Source of the DNA: Alphaproteobacteria bacterium | Lineage (GTDB): Bacteria; Pseudomonadota; Alphaproteobacteria; DSM-16000; Inquilinaceae | Assembly: GCA_028281265.1 (NCBI GenBank) | Contig: JANQKE010000131.1 | Coordinates: forward strand, 25,275-89,274 | DNA length: 64,000 bases | Reading direction: 5' to 3' | Shown: positions 8,908 through 16,614 of the stretch, in pieces | Position numbering within the stretch: the first letter of the stretch is position 1 | How the letters are laid out: every line of letters begins with the position of its first letter | Made by a program: the position numbers and the translations under genes | Notes under the pieces: model-generated | Databases searched by the model: none | Told to the model about the DNA's origin: nothing | Seen by the model: only the letters and a program-made list of their open reading frames with translations

Positions 8908-9580
8908 GGGCCGTTCCCAGACGATAGCCGGCACCGCGCACGGTGTGGAGCAAGGGCGGATCGAACCCTTTGTCGATCTTCTGCCGCAGCCGGCTGATCT
9001 GCACGTCGATCACGGCCGTCTGCGGATCGAAATGGTAGCCCCACACCTGCTCCAGCAGCATCGTCCGGGTGACCACCTGACCGGCATGGCGCAGCAGCAA
9101 CTCCAGGATCTGGAACTCCCGCGGTTTCAGGTCGATCGTCCGACCGGCCCGGGTGACGCTCCGCGCCATCCGGTCGAGCTTGAGGTCGGCCACGGTGAGA
9201 ACCGGCTCCTGCGGCTGCGCACCGCCGCGCCGGGCGAGGCTTTCCAGCCGGGCCAGCAACTCGGCGAACGCGAAGGGTTTGACCAGATAGTCGTCCCCGC
9301 CGGCGCGCAGGCCCTTGACCCGATCGTCGACCGTCCCCAACGCGCTGAGGATCAGCACCGGCAGCCGGTTGCCCGCCTCTCGCAAGGCCGCGACGACCGC
9401 CAGCCCGTCGAGATCGGGCAGCATGCGGTCGACGATCGCCGCGTCGTAGGATTCGGACGTCGCCAGGTGCAACCCGTCGACGCCGCGGGCCGCATGGTCG
9501 GCGGTGTGGCCGGACTCCCGCAGGCCGCGGGCCAGATAGGCAGCCGCTTCGGCGTCGTCTTCGATGATCAACAGGCGCAT
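8891..9580 (-). CDS. OmpR/PhoB-family response regulator
   Basis: DNA-binding response regulator of 229 residues. The receiver domain begins MRLLIIEDDAEAAAYLARGL with the acidic pair EDD. The phosphoacceptor aspartate is in AIVDRMLPDLDGL, and the conserved lysine in DDYLVKPFAFAELLAR. The C-terminal winged helix carries LKPREFQILELLLRHAGQVV and DPQTAVIDVQISRLRQKID, diagnostic of the OmpR class. The ATG at 9580 begins exactly at the receiver domain. It is cotranscribed with the kinase (17-bp overlap) and divergent from the DegP-like protease. An inverted repeat at 9674-9691 lies in the shared promoter region. Confidence 0.95.
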   Translation of the reverse strand: MRLLIIEDDAEAAAYLARGLRESGHTADHAARGVDGLHLATSESYDAAIVDRMLPDLDGLAVVAALREAGNRLPVLILSALGTVDDRVKGLRAGGDDYLVKPFAFAELLARLESLARRGGAQPQEPVLTVADLKLDRMARSVTRAGRTIDLKPREFQILELLLRHAGQVVTRTMLLEQVWGYHFDPQTAVIDVQISRLRQKIDKGFDPPLLHTVRGAGYRLGTAHGLDR

Positions 9581-9673
9581 CGGGGTAGCAGCGGATCGGC
9601 GGGGTAAAGGCTCCAGAGGACGCGACCGGGCTTTGCGCGCCTGCCCGCCGTGGCGCAAGCGGAACCGACCAAA

Positions 9674-9691
9674 CCTTGCACAGATGTAAGG
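9674..9691. promoter_or_regulatory. Inverted repeat in the divergent response-regulator/degP promoter region
   Basis: CCTTGCA (9674-9680) and TGTAAGG (9685-9691) form 7-bp arms with one mismatch and a 4-bp spacer. It lies 94 bp from the regulator start and 81 bp from the protease start, so a bound protein could control both. OmpR-class regulators more often bind direct repeats, so assignment to this regulator is only a guess. Confidence 0.4.
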
Positions 9692-9771
9692 ATATGGACG
9701 GCGTGGTGACAGGGACGGTCGGCTACAGCGACGCCATATCGAACCCAGGATCGTTCTTGGAGATCTCAGCC

Positions 9772-11286
9772 ATGCGGAGCTCACCCATCGTGTCCACCCT
9801 TCTGCCCCGCCGCCGGACCCGTCGGGCCCTGGCGGTCGTGCTGTTGGCCGGCTCCGCCCTGGTCGGCGCCACGGCCCTGACCGGCGCCACGGCCCTGGTC
9901 GATGCCCAATCGCCCGCCCCCGCCAACGCGGCGATCCAAGGCACCGCCGGCCCGCAGAGCTTCGCCGACGTGGTTCAGGCCGTCTCCCCGGCAGTGGTCA
10001 ACATCGCCGTCACCCGCACGCGGGAAATCGGCGCACCCGATGGCTCCGAGGCCATCCCGCCGCAGTTCCGCAACGGGCCGTTCCAGGAGTTCTTCCGGCG
10101 CCATTTCGGCCCCGAAGCGATGCCGCCCCGGCGCGCCCCGCAGGAGCGGCAGGGGGCCGGGTCTGGGTTCGTCGTCGATCCGGACGGCTACATCGTGACC
10201 AACCATCACGTCATTGCCGGTGCCGACTCGATCACCGTGACCTTGCAGGACGGCCGGGTCCTGGATGCGCGGCTGGTCGGCACCGATCCGCGCACCGACC
10301 TTGCCCTGATCCGGGTCGAGGCGGATGCGGCGCTGCCGTTCGTCGCCTTCGGCTCGTCCGAGGATACGCGGATCGGCGACTGGGTCATCGCGGTCGGCAA
10401 CCCGTTCGGACTCGGCGGTACCGTGACGGCGGGCATTCTGTCGGCCCGCGGGCGCGACCTCAACGCCGGGCCGTTCGACGACTTCCTGCAGATCGACGCA
10501 CCGATCAACCGCGGCAACTCCGGCGGTCCGACCTTCAACGCCGATGGAGAGGTCATCGGCGTGAACTCGGCCATCTACTCGCCCAATGGCGGCAGCGTCG
10601 GCATCGGCTTTGCGATTCCGTCGGAGATCGCCGAGCCGGTCATCAGCCAGTTGCGCACCGACGGCACCGTGACCCGCGGCTGGATCGGCGTCCAGATCCA
10701 GACGATCACGCCGACCATCGCGCAGAGTCTGGGGCTCGAACAGGCCGAGGGTGCGCTGGTGGCCGATGTCGTCGCCGGCGGGCCGGCCGAGGCCGCAGGC
10801 CTTGCGGTCGGCGACATCATCCTTCGTTTCGGCGGGCAAGCGGTGACGGAGATGCGCGATCTGCCCCGGATCGTCGCCGGGTTCGGCGACGGTGATCGGG
10901 CGGAGGTCGACCTGCTGCGCAACGGACGGCAGCAGACCGTCGACCTGACCGTGGGCACCCAGCCACGCGGTCCGGATGTCGCATCCGCCCAGACCGAGAG
11001 CGAGCCGGCCGACCCCGCACCGCCGGTCCTCGGCCTCGAGCTCCGGCCCGCCCCGGACGGCAACGGGATCATCGTCGCGGCGGTCGACCCGGCCGGTCCC
11101 GCCGCCCAAGCCGGACTGCGGGTCGGCGACCGCATCACCCAGGCCGGGCAGGAGCCGATCACCACCCCGGCCGATCTTGCGGCCAGCGTTCAGGCGGCCG
11201 AACAGGCCGAGCGGCCGGCGATCCTGGTACTCGTCGAGCGCGAGGGACGCCGGCAGTTCATCGCCGTGCCGTTTGCACAGGCGTAA
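9772..11286 (+). CDS. degP: Do-family periplasmic serine protease/chaperone (DegP/HtrA)
   Basis: Periplasmic quality-control protease of 504 residues. A signal peptide (RRALAVVLLAGSALVGATALTGA) follows the ATG at 9772. The trypsin-like domain shows the catalytic His in YIVTNHHVIAGADS, Asp in TDLALIRVEAD, and Ser in NRGNSGGPTFNADGEVIG. Two PDZ domains follow, with ligand-loop regions near RGWIGVQIQTI and VLGLELRPAPDG. It is transcribed away from the two-component genes and towards rpoH. It degrades misfolded envelope proteins, and the context suggests control by the adjacent regulator, by RpoH, or by both. Whether it is DegP, DegQ or MucD in the strict sense cannot be told. Confidence 0.94.
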   Translation: MRSSPIVSTLLPRRRTRRALAVVLLAGSALVGATALTGATALVDAQSPAPANAAIQGTAGPQSFADVVQAVSPAVVNIAVTRTREIGAPDGSEAIPPQFRNGPFQEFFRRHFGPEAMPPRRAPQERQGAGSGFVVDPDGYIVTNHHVIAGADSITVTLQDGRVLDARLVGTDPRTDLALIRVEADAALPFVAFGSSEDTRIGDWVIAVGNPFGLGGTVTAGILSARGRDLNAGPFDDFLQIDAPINRGNSGGPTFNADGEVIGVNSAIYSPNGGSVGIGFAIPSEIAEPVISQLRTDGTVTRGWIGVQIQTITPTIAQSLGLEQAEGALVADVVAGGPAEAAGLAVGDIILRFGGQAVTEMRDLPRIVAGFGDGDRAEVDLLRNGRQQTVDLTVGTQPRGPDVASAQTESEPADPAPPVLGLELRPAPDGNGIIVAAVDPAGPAAQAGLRVGDRITQAGQEPITTPADLAASVQAAEQAERPAILVLVEREGRRQFIAVPFAQA

Positions 11287-11361
11287 TCATCCGTCCAGCG
11301 CCGTGACCACGCCATCCCCGGTCCGAAGTCCACCCCATCCGACACCGGCCGGCAAAGAAGA

Positions 11362-11390
11362 AGCGGCGCCTCCGGGGGAGAGGCGCCGCT
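11362..11390 (-). terminator. Intrinsic terminator between degP and rpoH
   Basis: Perfect 11-bp stem AGCGGCGCCTC / GAGGCGCCGCT (11362-11372 and 11380-11390) with a 7-base loop. On the minus strand the stem is followed by TTCTTCTTT, a reasonable U-rich tail, so it best terminates rpoH. It may also act on degP transcripts from the other side. Confidence 0.72.
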
Positions 11391-11511
11391 ATGGATCGGC
11401 TCGCTCGGGGTATGAGCCAGGGTGAGCGAACCGGCCGGCCCGGCCGGCAAAAAGGGCGCGATGCCGCACCGGACCCGATTGCGTCTCATACGCGACCGGA
11501 CACGAGCCGGA

Positions 11512-12396
11512 TCACGCTTCCAGGAGGAGTTCCCGCGGGCTGTCGACCCGTTTGGAGATCGAGGCCCGCAGCTTCTGAAGCGCGCGGTGTTCAAGCTGCC
11601 GCACCCGTTCCTTGGAGACGCCGAGCTGCTGCCCCAACTCTTCCAAGGTCGCACCTTCATCGGTCAGTCGGCGCTGTCGGATGATGGTCTGTTCGCGCGG
11701 GCTGAGCTCCCCGATCGCCTCGGCCAACCAGCGGGACCGGCTCGCACCGTCCCGCATACCGGTGACGACGTCTTCCGGCGAGGGCCGCTCATCGGCCAGG
11801 AAGTCCTGCCAGTTGTCCTCGCTCGCCTCGGTGATCGGAGCGTTCAGCGATTGATCGCTGGCCGCCATCCGCATTTCCATGGCTTCGACATCGGTGGTGT
11901 TGACCCGCAACTGGTCAGCGACCCATTGCCGACCCTCGACCGACATCTGGCTGGCCGATGCATCCTGTATCTTGGCGCGTAGCCGGCGGAGATTGAAGAA
12001 CAGGGCCTTCTGCGCCGCGGTCGTACCGGTGCGGACGATCGACCAGTTGCGCAGGATGAAGTCCTGCATCGCCGAGCGGATCCACCAGGCGGCATAGGTC
12101 GAGAAGCGAACATCCCGCTCCGGCTCGAACCGCGCGGCGGCCTGCATCAGACCGACATTGCCTTCCTGCACGAGGTCGCCCATCGGCAAGCCGTAGTTGC
12201 GGAAGCGGGAGGCGGTGCTGATCACCAAACGGGTGTAGGCCCGCACCAGCTCGTGAAGTGCGGCCTCGTCCTCATGCTCCCGCCAACGCCGGGCCAGATC
12301 GAACTCATGGTCCCGGGTCAGCAACGGCTCCTTCATGGATGCCTTGATGAAGTTCAGGTTCGCGCGCTGGGTTTGAGGGTCGTCGATGTGCGGCAT
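11512..12396 (-). CDS. rpoH: RNA polymerase sigma-32 (heat-shock) factor
   Basis: Alternative sigma factor of 294 residues that directs RNA polymerase to heat-shock promoters. Region 2 contains LVISTASRFRNYGLPMGDLVQEGNVGLMQAAARFEPERDVRFSTY split across motifs 2.1-2.3, with AAWWIRSAMQDFILRNWSIV as 2.4. The RpoH-specific box follows as TTAAQKALFFNLRRL. Region 4 is LSPREQTIIRQRRLTDE with the helix-turn-helix LEELGQQLGVSKERVRQLE. The start ATG has a GGAG seven bases upstream. Downstream lies a strong terminator. Position next to degP makes a compact stress-response block. Alphaproteobacteria often carry several RpoH paralogues, so this may be one of them. Confidence 0.96.
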   Translation of the reverse strand: MPHIDDPQTQRANLNFIKASMKEPLLTRDHEFDLARRWREHEDEAALHELVRAYTRLVISTASRFRNYGLPMGDLVQEGNVGLMQAAARFEPERDVRFSTYAAWWIRSAMQDFILRNWSIVRTGTTAAQKALFFNLRRLRAKIQDASASQMSVEGRQWVADQLRVNTTDVEAMEMRMAASDQSLNAPITEASEDNWQDFLADERPSPEDVVTGMRDGASRSRWLAEAIGELSPREQTIIRQRRLTDEGATLEELGQQLGVSKERVRQLEHRALQKLRASISKRVDSPRELLLEA

Positions 12397-12729
12397 GAAT
12401 CACTCCGTCATCGGCGAACCGAGGGGGGGCGGCCCGCAGGGTGGTGGGATAAAGCGGCTTACGGCGCCAATGCCCCTACGGATCACTAGGGCATGTGCTT
12501 TTTCGGACTCTGTCTTTGATCTGCCGCATGGAAGCGGGGTTGCCGGCGATGGCCGGGGTCACCACTGTCGACGGTCGTCCACACGCAGCCGAACGCCCGG
12601 CACCCGGCTGCGCGCCCCGCTGATCACCAAGGCAACCTGCGCCGGAAACGGCGCCGATACGACGCTCTCGCTTGTTGGAATCGATCACCTTTCCGTGTTG
12701 CGACGGATTTGCGCGAAACACGGAAAGAT
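12397..12729. other. Non-coding stretch upstream of rpoH
   Basis: About 330 bases between the rpoH start and the MITE-like repeat. It should hold the rpoH promoter on the minus strand. I see no convincing -35/-10 pair, no conserved hairpin and no plausible gene; open frames here overlap the repeat and have no Shine-Dalgarno. Confidence 0.5.
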
Positions 12730-12992
12730 CTAGAGCGTTTTCAGGGAATACCGGGCCGATCTGCCGAGGGGGATGGGCCCTGATGCCAGGAGGGAGGGGG
12801 AAGGACATGCCGGGGCATAGTCGACGACGAGCGACGCCGCAGCAGGGCCCATCCGCCCGGCCCTTCGGGTTGGCGTGTGCCGGCCGCCCGCTGCGTTGCG
12901 CCGCTGGCCCGATGGCGCGGCGCGACCCGCCTCCACGGATCGATCCGGCACGCGCCAACAGATCGATCCGGTATTCCCTGAAAACGCTCTAG
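12730..12992. repeat. Repeat family A, full copy A1: MITE-like element with perfect 25-bp terminal inverted repeats
   Basis: The left end at 12730-12754 (CTAGAGCGTTTTCAGGGA followed by ATACCGG) is the exact reverse complement of the right end at 12968-12992, 25 of 25 bases. Both tips read CTAG. The 263-bp body has no credible ORF. An internal segment, 12857-12885 (CTTCGGGTTGGCGTGTG core), recurs inverted in copy A2 at 15979. The right half (GGATCGATCCGGCAC...) recurs in A3 at 35596. The stop codon TAG of the neighbouring phosphoesterase-like gene (12989-12991) is made by the element tip. Confidence 0.85.
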
Positions 12993-13816
12993 GCCGTGAT
13001 CAGGTCCAGGATCTCCCCTCCAGGCGCGAACCGGCCTGCGGCGATCTGTCCCCCACGACCGGCGCCGGCGTCCAGGGTCACCGTGATCCGGTTGGTCTGA
13101 AGACCCCCGCCATCCGGGTCCAACCCGCGGACGATTCGGGTATAGCCTTCGTAAGGGCCATCGATCCGGGCAAAGCCGCCACCCGCCCACCAGAAGCTGT
13201 CTCCTTGCGTTGCCAGCGGCCGGTCCGGCTCCAGCCCCGCGCTGACGCACAGGACGGCGCCCGCCCCGCCCTGCGGGTCAGCGGCCGGCTCGGAGAACGC
13301 GGCCCGGCGGAGCGCACTGAACAGATGGTTGTGGCTCTCCGCACGGCGGATGGCGTCGCGCAGGCGGTTGGTCCAGCGGGTCAGCTGCACCGCCCCGTCC
13401 CGTGCCGACACCAGCCCTTCCTGCGGATCCCCGCCATAGGCCTGGAGGGTGGCATCGACCCCTTGGGCCAGCATCCAGCCCAGGACCTCCCGCGGGTTGG
13501 GGGCGAACTGTAGTTGCAGCAGTTTCTGCCACATCTCCTCCTGGGCGCCGCGGAGATAGACGACATCGCTCGCCAGCATGCCCGGGATCGACAGGATGTG
13601 CCGGCGAAAGGACAGGATCTCCGACACCGTCTCGAGGATGCGGGGGCCGTGCCCGATGAAGTTGCCAAGATAGACGAGGCGGTCGCCGGGATCGAAACTG
13701 CTGGCGATATGATCATGCACCGGGATCAGATGGTCGACGTCGCCGTGGATCGCCCCGATCGCCCAGATCGTCCGCGGCCGGCCCAGCACAGCGAATTTGT
13801 GGTTGTCGAGCGTCAC
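12989..13816 (-). CDS. Metallophosphoesterase-like protein with degraded metal-binding motifs
   Basis: Calcineurin-like fold of about 275 residues, but the three signature motifs are altered. GD(I/V)HG is GAIHGD, so the first ligand Asp is Ala. GDxVDRG is LGNFIGHG, so the bridging Asp is Asn and DRG is lost. GNHE is RGAQEEMW, so the Asn and His are gone. The order, spacing and surrounding hydrophobic strands (RTIWAIG, DRLVYLG, DVVYLRG) fit the family. It is therefore probably a non-catalytic or repurposed phosphatase. I prefer the GTG at 13816; the open frame reaches an ATG at 13960, but that extra N-terminus is low-complexity. Its TAG stop is the tip of repeat A1. The lipoprotein gene is divergent. 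Confidence 0.7.
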   Translation of the reverse strand: MTLDNHKFAVLGRPRTIWAIGAIHGDVDHLIPVHDHIASSFDPGDRLVYLGNFIGHGPRILETVSEILSFRRHILSIPGMLASDVVYLRGAQEEMWQKLLQLQFAPNPREVLGWMLAQGVDATLQAYGGDPQEGLVSARDGAVQLTRWTNRLRDAIRRAESHNHLFSALRRAAFSEPAADPQGGAGAVLCVSAGLEPDRPLATQGDSFWWAGGGFARIDGPYEGYTRIVRGLDPDGGGLQTNRITVTLDAGAGRGGQIAAGRFAPGGEILDLITA

Positions 13817-13991
13817 GACACCCGTTGGCCCATCTGTCTCCGAATCGCCGGACGCAAGAGTGCACCTGCCCGGCCGGCCCTGACCACCCCCCAAAGCAGA
13901 GGCATCGCGGCGGCCCGAACCGGTGCGACGGGCAGACGAGCCGTGGCGGCCGTTTGCCAATCGTTAGGAGATCGCTGCCAAGACCGTCACC

Positions 13992-14240
13992 ATGCGCGAC
14001 TGGATCCTCCCCCTGCCGATCATCGGCTTCGCCGCCGCCCTGGTCCTGTCGGGCTGCGCGGGCGGCGCACAAAGCCCTTTCCCCCGTCTGGGCTTGAGCG
14101 GAACGACCTTGGAGACCCACGTGCAGGGGCGATCCCCCATCTACTGCTACCGCACGCTGGCCGACCCGGACTGCTATGCCTACCCGCGTCCGGAACTGGC
14201 TCACCGGCTGATCAGCGGGTATCCGCCGGCCGCGGACTGA
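13992..14240 (+). CDS. Small predicted lipoprotein
   Basis: 82-residue protein. The N-terminal signal sequence (MRDWILPLPIIGFAAALVL) ends in a lipobox LSGC, which predicts cleavage before Cys and lipid attachment; the next residues AGGAQS are typical of a lipoprotein linker. The mature part is about 58 residues with the pattern PIYCYRTLADPDCYAYP: two cysteines and many aromatics, compatible with a small envelope-anchored domain. The pattern resembles other short alphaproteobacterial lipoproteins, but I know no function. Divergent from the phosphoesterase-like gene. Confidence 0.7.
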   Translation: MRDWILPLPIIGFAAALVLSGCAGGAQSPFPRLGLSGTTLETHVQGRSPIYCYRTLADPDCYAYPRPELAHRLISGYPPAAD

Positions 14241-14439
14241 GCGGATCGCCAGCACAGCACCGGTTTGGCGAAACTGTCCGCAGTCTGCTGTCGGCTCTGT
14301 ACTTTAGCCCCTATCCAAACGGATACACGCAAGGACTCAATGGGTTTTCGGCTTGTTGTCGCCGAAGTTTTCCGCTAACTTTGCCGCAATTTTGAGCACG
14401 CTTGCGTAATATGCCTTTTTTAGCCAAGAGGAGGGTGTC

Positions 14440-15780
14440 ATGGTCGCCCCCGTCGTCACCACCAGCGCCTACTCGATCGCCCGCGGCGACATCACGACTC
14501 TCGGCGGCTTGACCGTGGTCGACCCGGACACGCTGGACATCAACCTCGAATACACGCTGCAGGCGATGCCGCTGACGGGACATCTGTTCCTCAACGGCAC
14601 GTTGCTGAACCTGGGCGATACGTTCACGCAAGACGATGTCGCCAACAGCCGGGTGACGTTCGAGCACAACGGCGCGCCCGAATCGGACGAAGATATCCAG
14701 CTGACCCTGTCGGACGGCACGACGACGGTGCCGGTCTCCTACACGCTGACGCCCGGCGGGTTCAACGAGAGCTTCACCGGCACCGCAGATGCCGACAACT
14801 TCGTCGCCACCACCCCGCCGGCCCTGGCCCAAGGGTTGGCCGGCAACGACAATCTGATCGGCGGCAACGGCTCGGACACGCTACTGGGCGGCGACGGTAT
14901 CGATCAGCTCGTGGGCAATGGCGGCATCGACTACCTCAAGGGCGGCGCCGGCAACGATATGGCGTTCGGGGGCGCCGGCAATGACCGGCTGCTCGGCAAT
15001 GGCGGGAACGACCTGCTGGTCGGCGACGGCGGCGACGACCGCATCGGCGGCGGATCGGGCCGCGATCAGATCCACGGCAACGACGGGGACGACCGCCTGT
15101 TCGGCGGGGCCGGCGACGATACCATCACCGGCGACAACGACGACGACTTGCTGATGGGTCAGGGCGGTGACGACAAGCTCTATGGCGGATCGGGCACCGA
15201 TGACCTGCGCGGCGGCAGCGGCGAGGACGAGCTGTACGGCGATCAAGGCAACGACACGCTCGACGGCGGCGCCCAGAACGACAAGCTCTACGGCGGAGAC
15301 GGCAACGACCTGCTGATCGGCGGCGCCGGCCGGGACGAGTTGTACGGCGACCAGGGCAATGACGAGCTGCGCGGCGGGTCCGGCAACGACACCCTGTACG
15401 GGGGCGACGGCGAGGACATCCTGATCGGCTGGACCGGCAGCGATGTCCTGCACGGCAATCTCGGCAACGACACCCTGGATGGTGGAACCGGCTGGAACAC
15501 CCTGTATGGGGACCAGGGCGACGACACGTTCGTCTTCAAGCGCGGCGGCGCCCCGATCACGGAAACCACCATCAAGGACTTCAACAACGATTGGGAAAAC
15601 GACCGGATCGATCTGACCGGCTTCGGCTGGACCCAGATCGATGAATACAGCGACCTGATCGACAAGTACACGGTAACCATCGCCCCGGGTGATGTGACCA
15701 TCGACTTCGGCAACGGCGACACGCTGATCATCCAGGGCAGTTTCACCACCCTGACCGACAGCGACTTCATCTTTAGCTGA
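14440..15780 (+). CDS. RTX-type calcium-binding secreted protein
   Basis: 446-residue protein with at least three parts. Residues ~1-115 resemble a cadherin-like/CSPG repeat domain (LTVVDPDTLDINLEYTL, LNLGDTFTQDDVANSRVTFEH). Residues ~130-360 are tandem RTX nonapeptides of GGxGxDxLx type (GGNGSDTLLGGDGIDQL, YGDQGNDTLDGG, ...) that fold as a Ca2+-binding beta-roll. The last ~80 residues (IKDFNNDWENDRIDLTGFGW ... TDSDFIFS) form the acidic, hydrophobic tail expected of a type I secretion signal. No enzymatic domain is visible, so it may be a surface or adhesive protein rather than a toxin. A GAGGAGG-type site precedes the ATG. No T1SS ABC/MFP genes are adjacent. Confidence 0.88.
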   Translation: MVAPVVTTSAYSIARGDITTLGGLTVVDPDTLDINLEYTLQAMPLTGHLFLNGTLLNLGDTFTQDDVANSRVTFEHNGAPESDEDIQLTLSDGTTTVPVSYTLTPGGFNESFTGTADADNFVATTPPALAQGLAGNDNLIGGNGSDTLLGGDGIDQLVGNGGIDYLKGGAGNDMAFGGAGNDRLLGNGGNDLLVGDGGDDRIGGGSGRDQIHGNDGDDRLFGGAGDDTITGDNDDDLLMGQGGDDKLYGGSGTDDLRGGSGEDELYGDQGNDTLDGGAQNDKLYGGDGNDLLIGGAGRDELYGDQGNDELRGGSGNDTLYGGDGEDILIGWTGSDVLHGNLGNDTLDGGTGWNTLYGDQGDDTFVFKRGGAPITETTIKDFNNDWENDRIDLTGFGWTQIDEYSDLIDKYTVTIAPGDVTIDFGNGDTLIIQGSFTTLTDSDFIFS

Positions 15781-15800
15781 CCAGCCGGTCTCCCCGGACC

Positions 15801-15832
15801 GATCGGGTGGGTGGCAACCATACCACCCGATC
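15801..15832 (+). terminator. Hairpin downstream of the RTX gene
   Basis: Perfect 10-bp stem GATCGGGTGG / CCACCCGATC with a 12-base loop, starting 21 bases after the stop codon. There is no clear U-tract, so termination is inferred from position. Confidence 0.5.
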
Positions 15833-15978
15833 CCGGTGCTCGGGCGATGCCCTTTCCGCGATCATCCGGCAGCGGACCGCGACCGTCCGGCCCCGGCCCC
15901 ACGATGCGTATCCGCACCGGTCCGGACGGCCCTCCGGCACCGGTGTAAAGAAGGGGCCGCCGGCACAACGGTGCAGGC

Positions 15979-16047
15979 GGCCAGCACACGCCAACCCGAA
16001 AGGGCCGGGGCGGATCATCCTCACCCGGCAGTCCCTGAAACGCTCTA
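15979..16047 (+). repeat. Repeat family A, partial copy A2
   Basis: Begins GGCCAGCACACGCCAACC, matching the reverse complement of the internal part of A1. It ends CCCTGAAACGCTCTA, matching the A1 terminal repeat with one base missing. No matching left terminal repeat is visible, so it is a remnant. Its tip supplies the TAG stop of the peroxiredoxin gene (16045-16047). Confidence 0.7.
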
Positions 16048-16527
16048 CAGCGCCGCGAGGACGCTTTCGGCCGAACTGACGGTGACACCCCGTTCCGGCT
16101 CCACCGCCACATGGGTGGCGACCCCGTCCTTGGCCACGATGGCGAAGCGCTGGGACCGGTAGCCCAGGCCCACGCCGCTGGCGTCCATGCCGAGATCGAG
16201 GGCCTTGGTGAACTCCCCGTTGCCGTCCGGCAGCAGGGTCATGTAGTCGGCCGCTCCCAGCTGCTCCCCCCAGGCCTTCATGACGAACGGATCGTTGACC
16301 GCCATACAGACGATCTCCTCCACCCCCTTGGCCTTGAGGGCGGCGGCGTGCTGGACGAAACTGGGCAGGTGATGATCCGAACAGGTCGGGGTGAACGCCC
16401 CCGGCACCGCGAACAGCGCCACCGTCTTGCCGGCGAACAGCGTGCCGGTGCTGACGTCTTCCATGCCGCCGTCGCCCAGGCGCTTGAGGGTCACGTCGGG
16501 GATCTTGTCGCCCACTTGGATGGCCAT
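16045..16527 (-). CDS. Peroxiredoxin (Prx5/AhpC-TSA-type)
   Basis: Thiol peroxidase of 160 residues reducing H2O2 or alkyl peroxides. The motif PGAFTPTCSDHHLPSF places the peroxidatic cysteine in the Prx5-subfamily consensus PGAFTPxCS. A second cysteine in GVEEIVCMAVNDPFVMKAW occupies a common Prx5 position, but whether it resolves the disulfide is uncertain. VGLGYRSQRFAIVAKDG and the short C-terminus also match Prx5. ATG 16527 (MAIQVGDKIP) was chosen over a GTG three codons upstream. It is near the thiol-disulfide gene at 16615 and about 5 kb from a thioredoxin reductase, a natural electron source. Its stop is in repeat A2. Confidence 0.92.
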   Translation of the reverse strand: MAIQVGDKIPDVTLKRLGDGGMEDVSTGTLFAGKTVALFAVPGAFTPTCSDHHLPSFVQHAAALKAKGVEEIVCMAVNDPFVMKAWGEQLGAADYMTLLPDGNGEFTKALDLGMDASGVGLGYRSQRFAIVAKDGVATHVAVEPERGVTVSSAESVLAAL

Positions 16528-16614
16528 GGCCTCCACACTCCGCTTGTCGATAGTCGATCGGACCGCCCGCTCAACGGGCCGTCACCTGCCATATAGACCG
16601 GCAGAACGCCCGCG

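Noticed and set aside
12476..12958. Open frames on both strands inside the MITE-like element
   Set aside because: Frames arise from high GC and cross the repeat ends; no transposase motif or Shine-Dalgarno.
14830..15510. Regular tandem repeats that could be mistaken for a CRISPR or satellite
   Set aside because: They are in-frame RTX nonapeptide codons (GGxGxDxLx), not repeat-spacer units.
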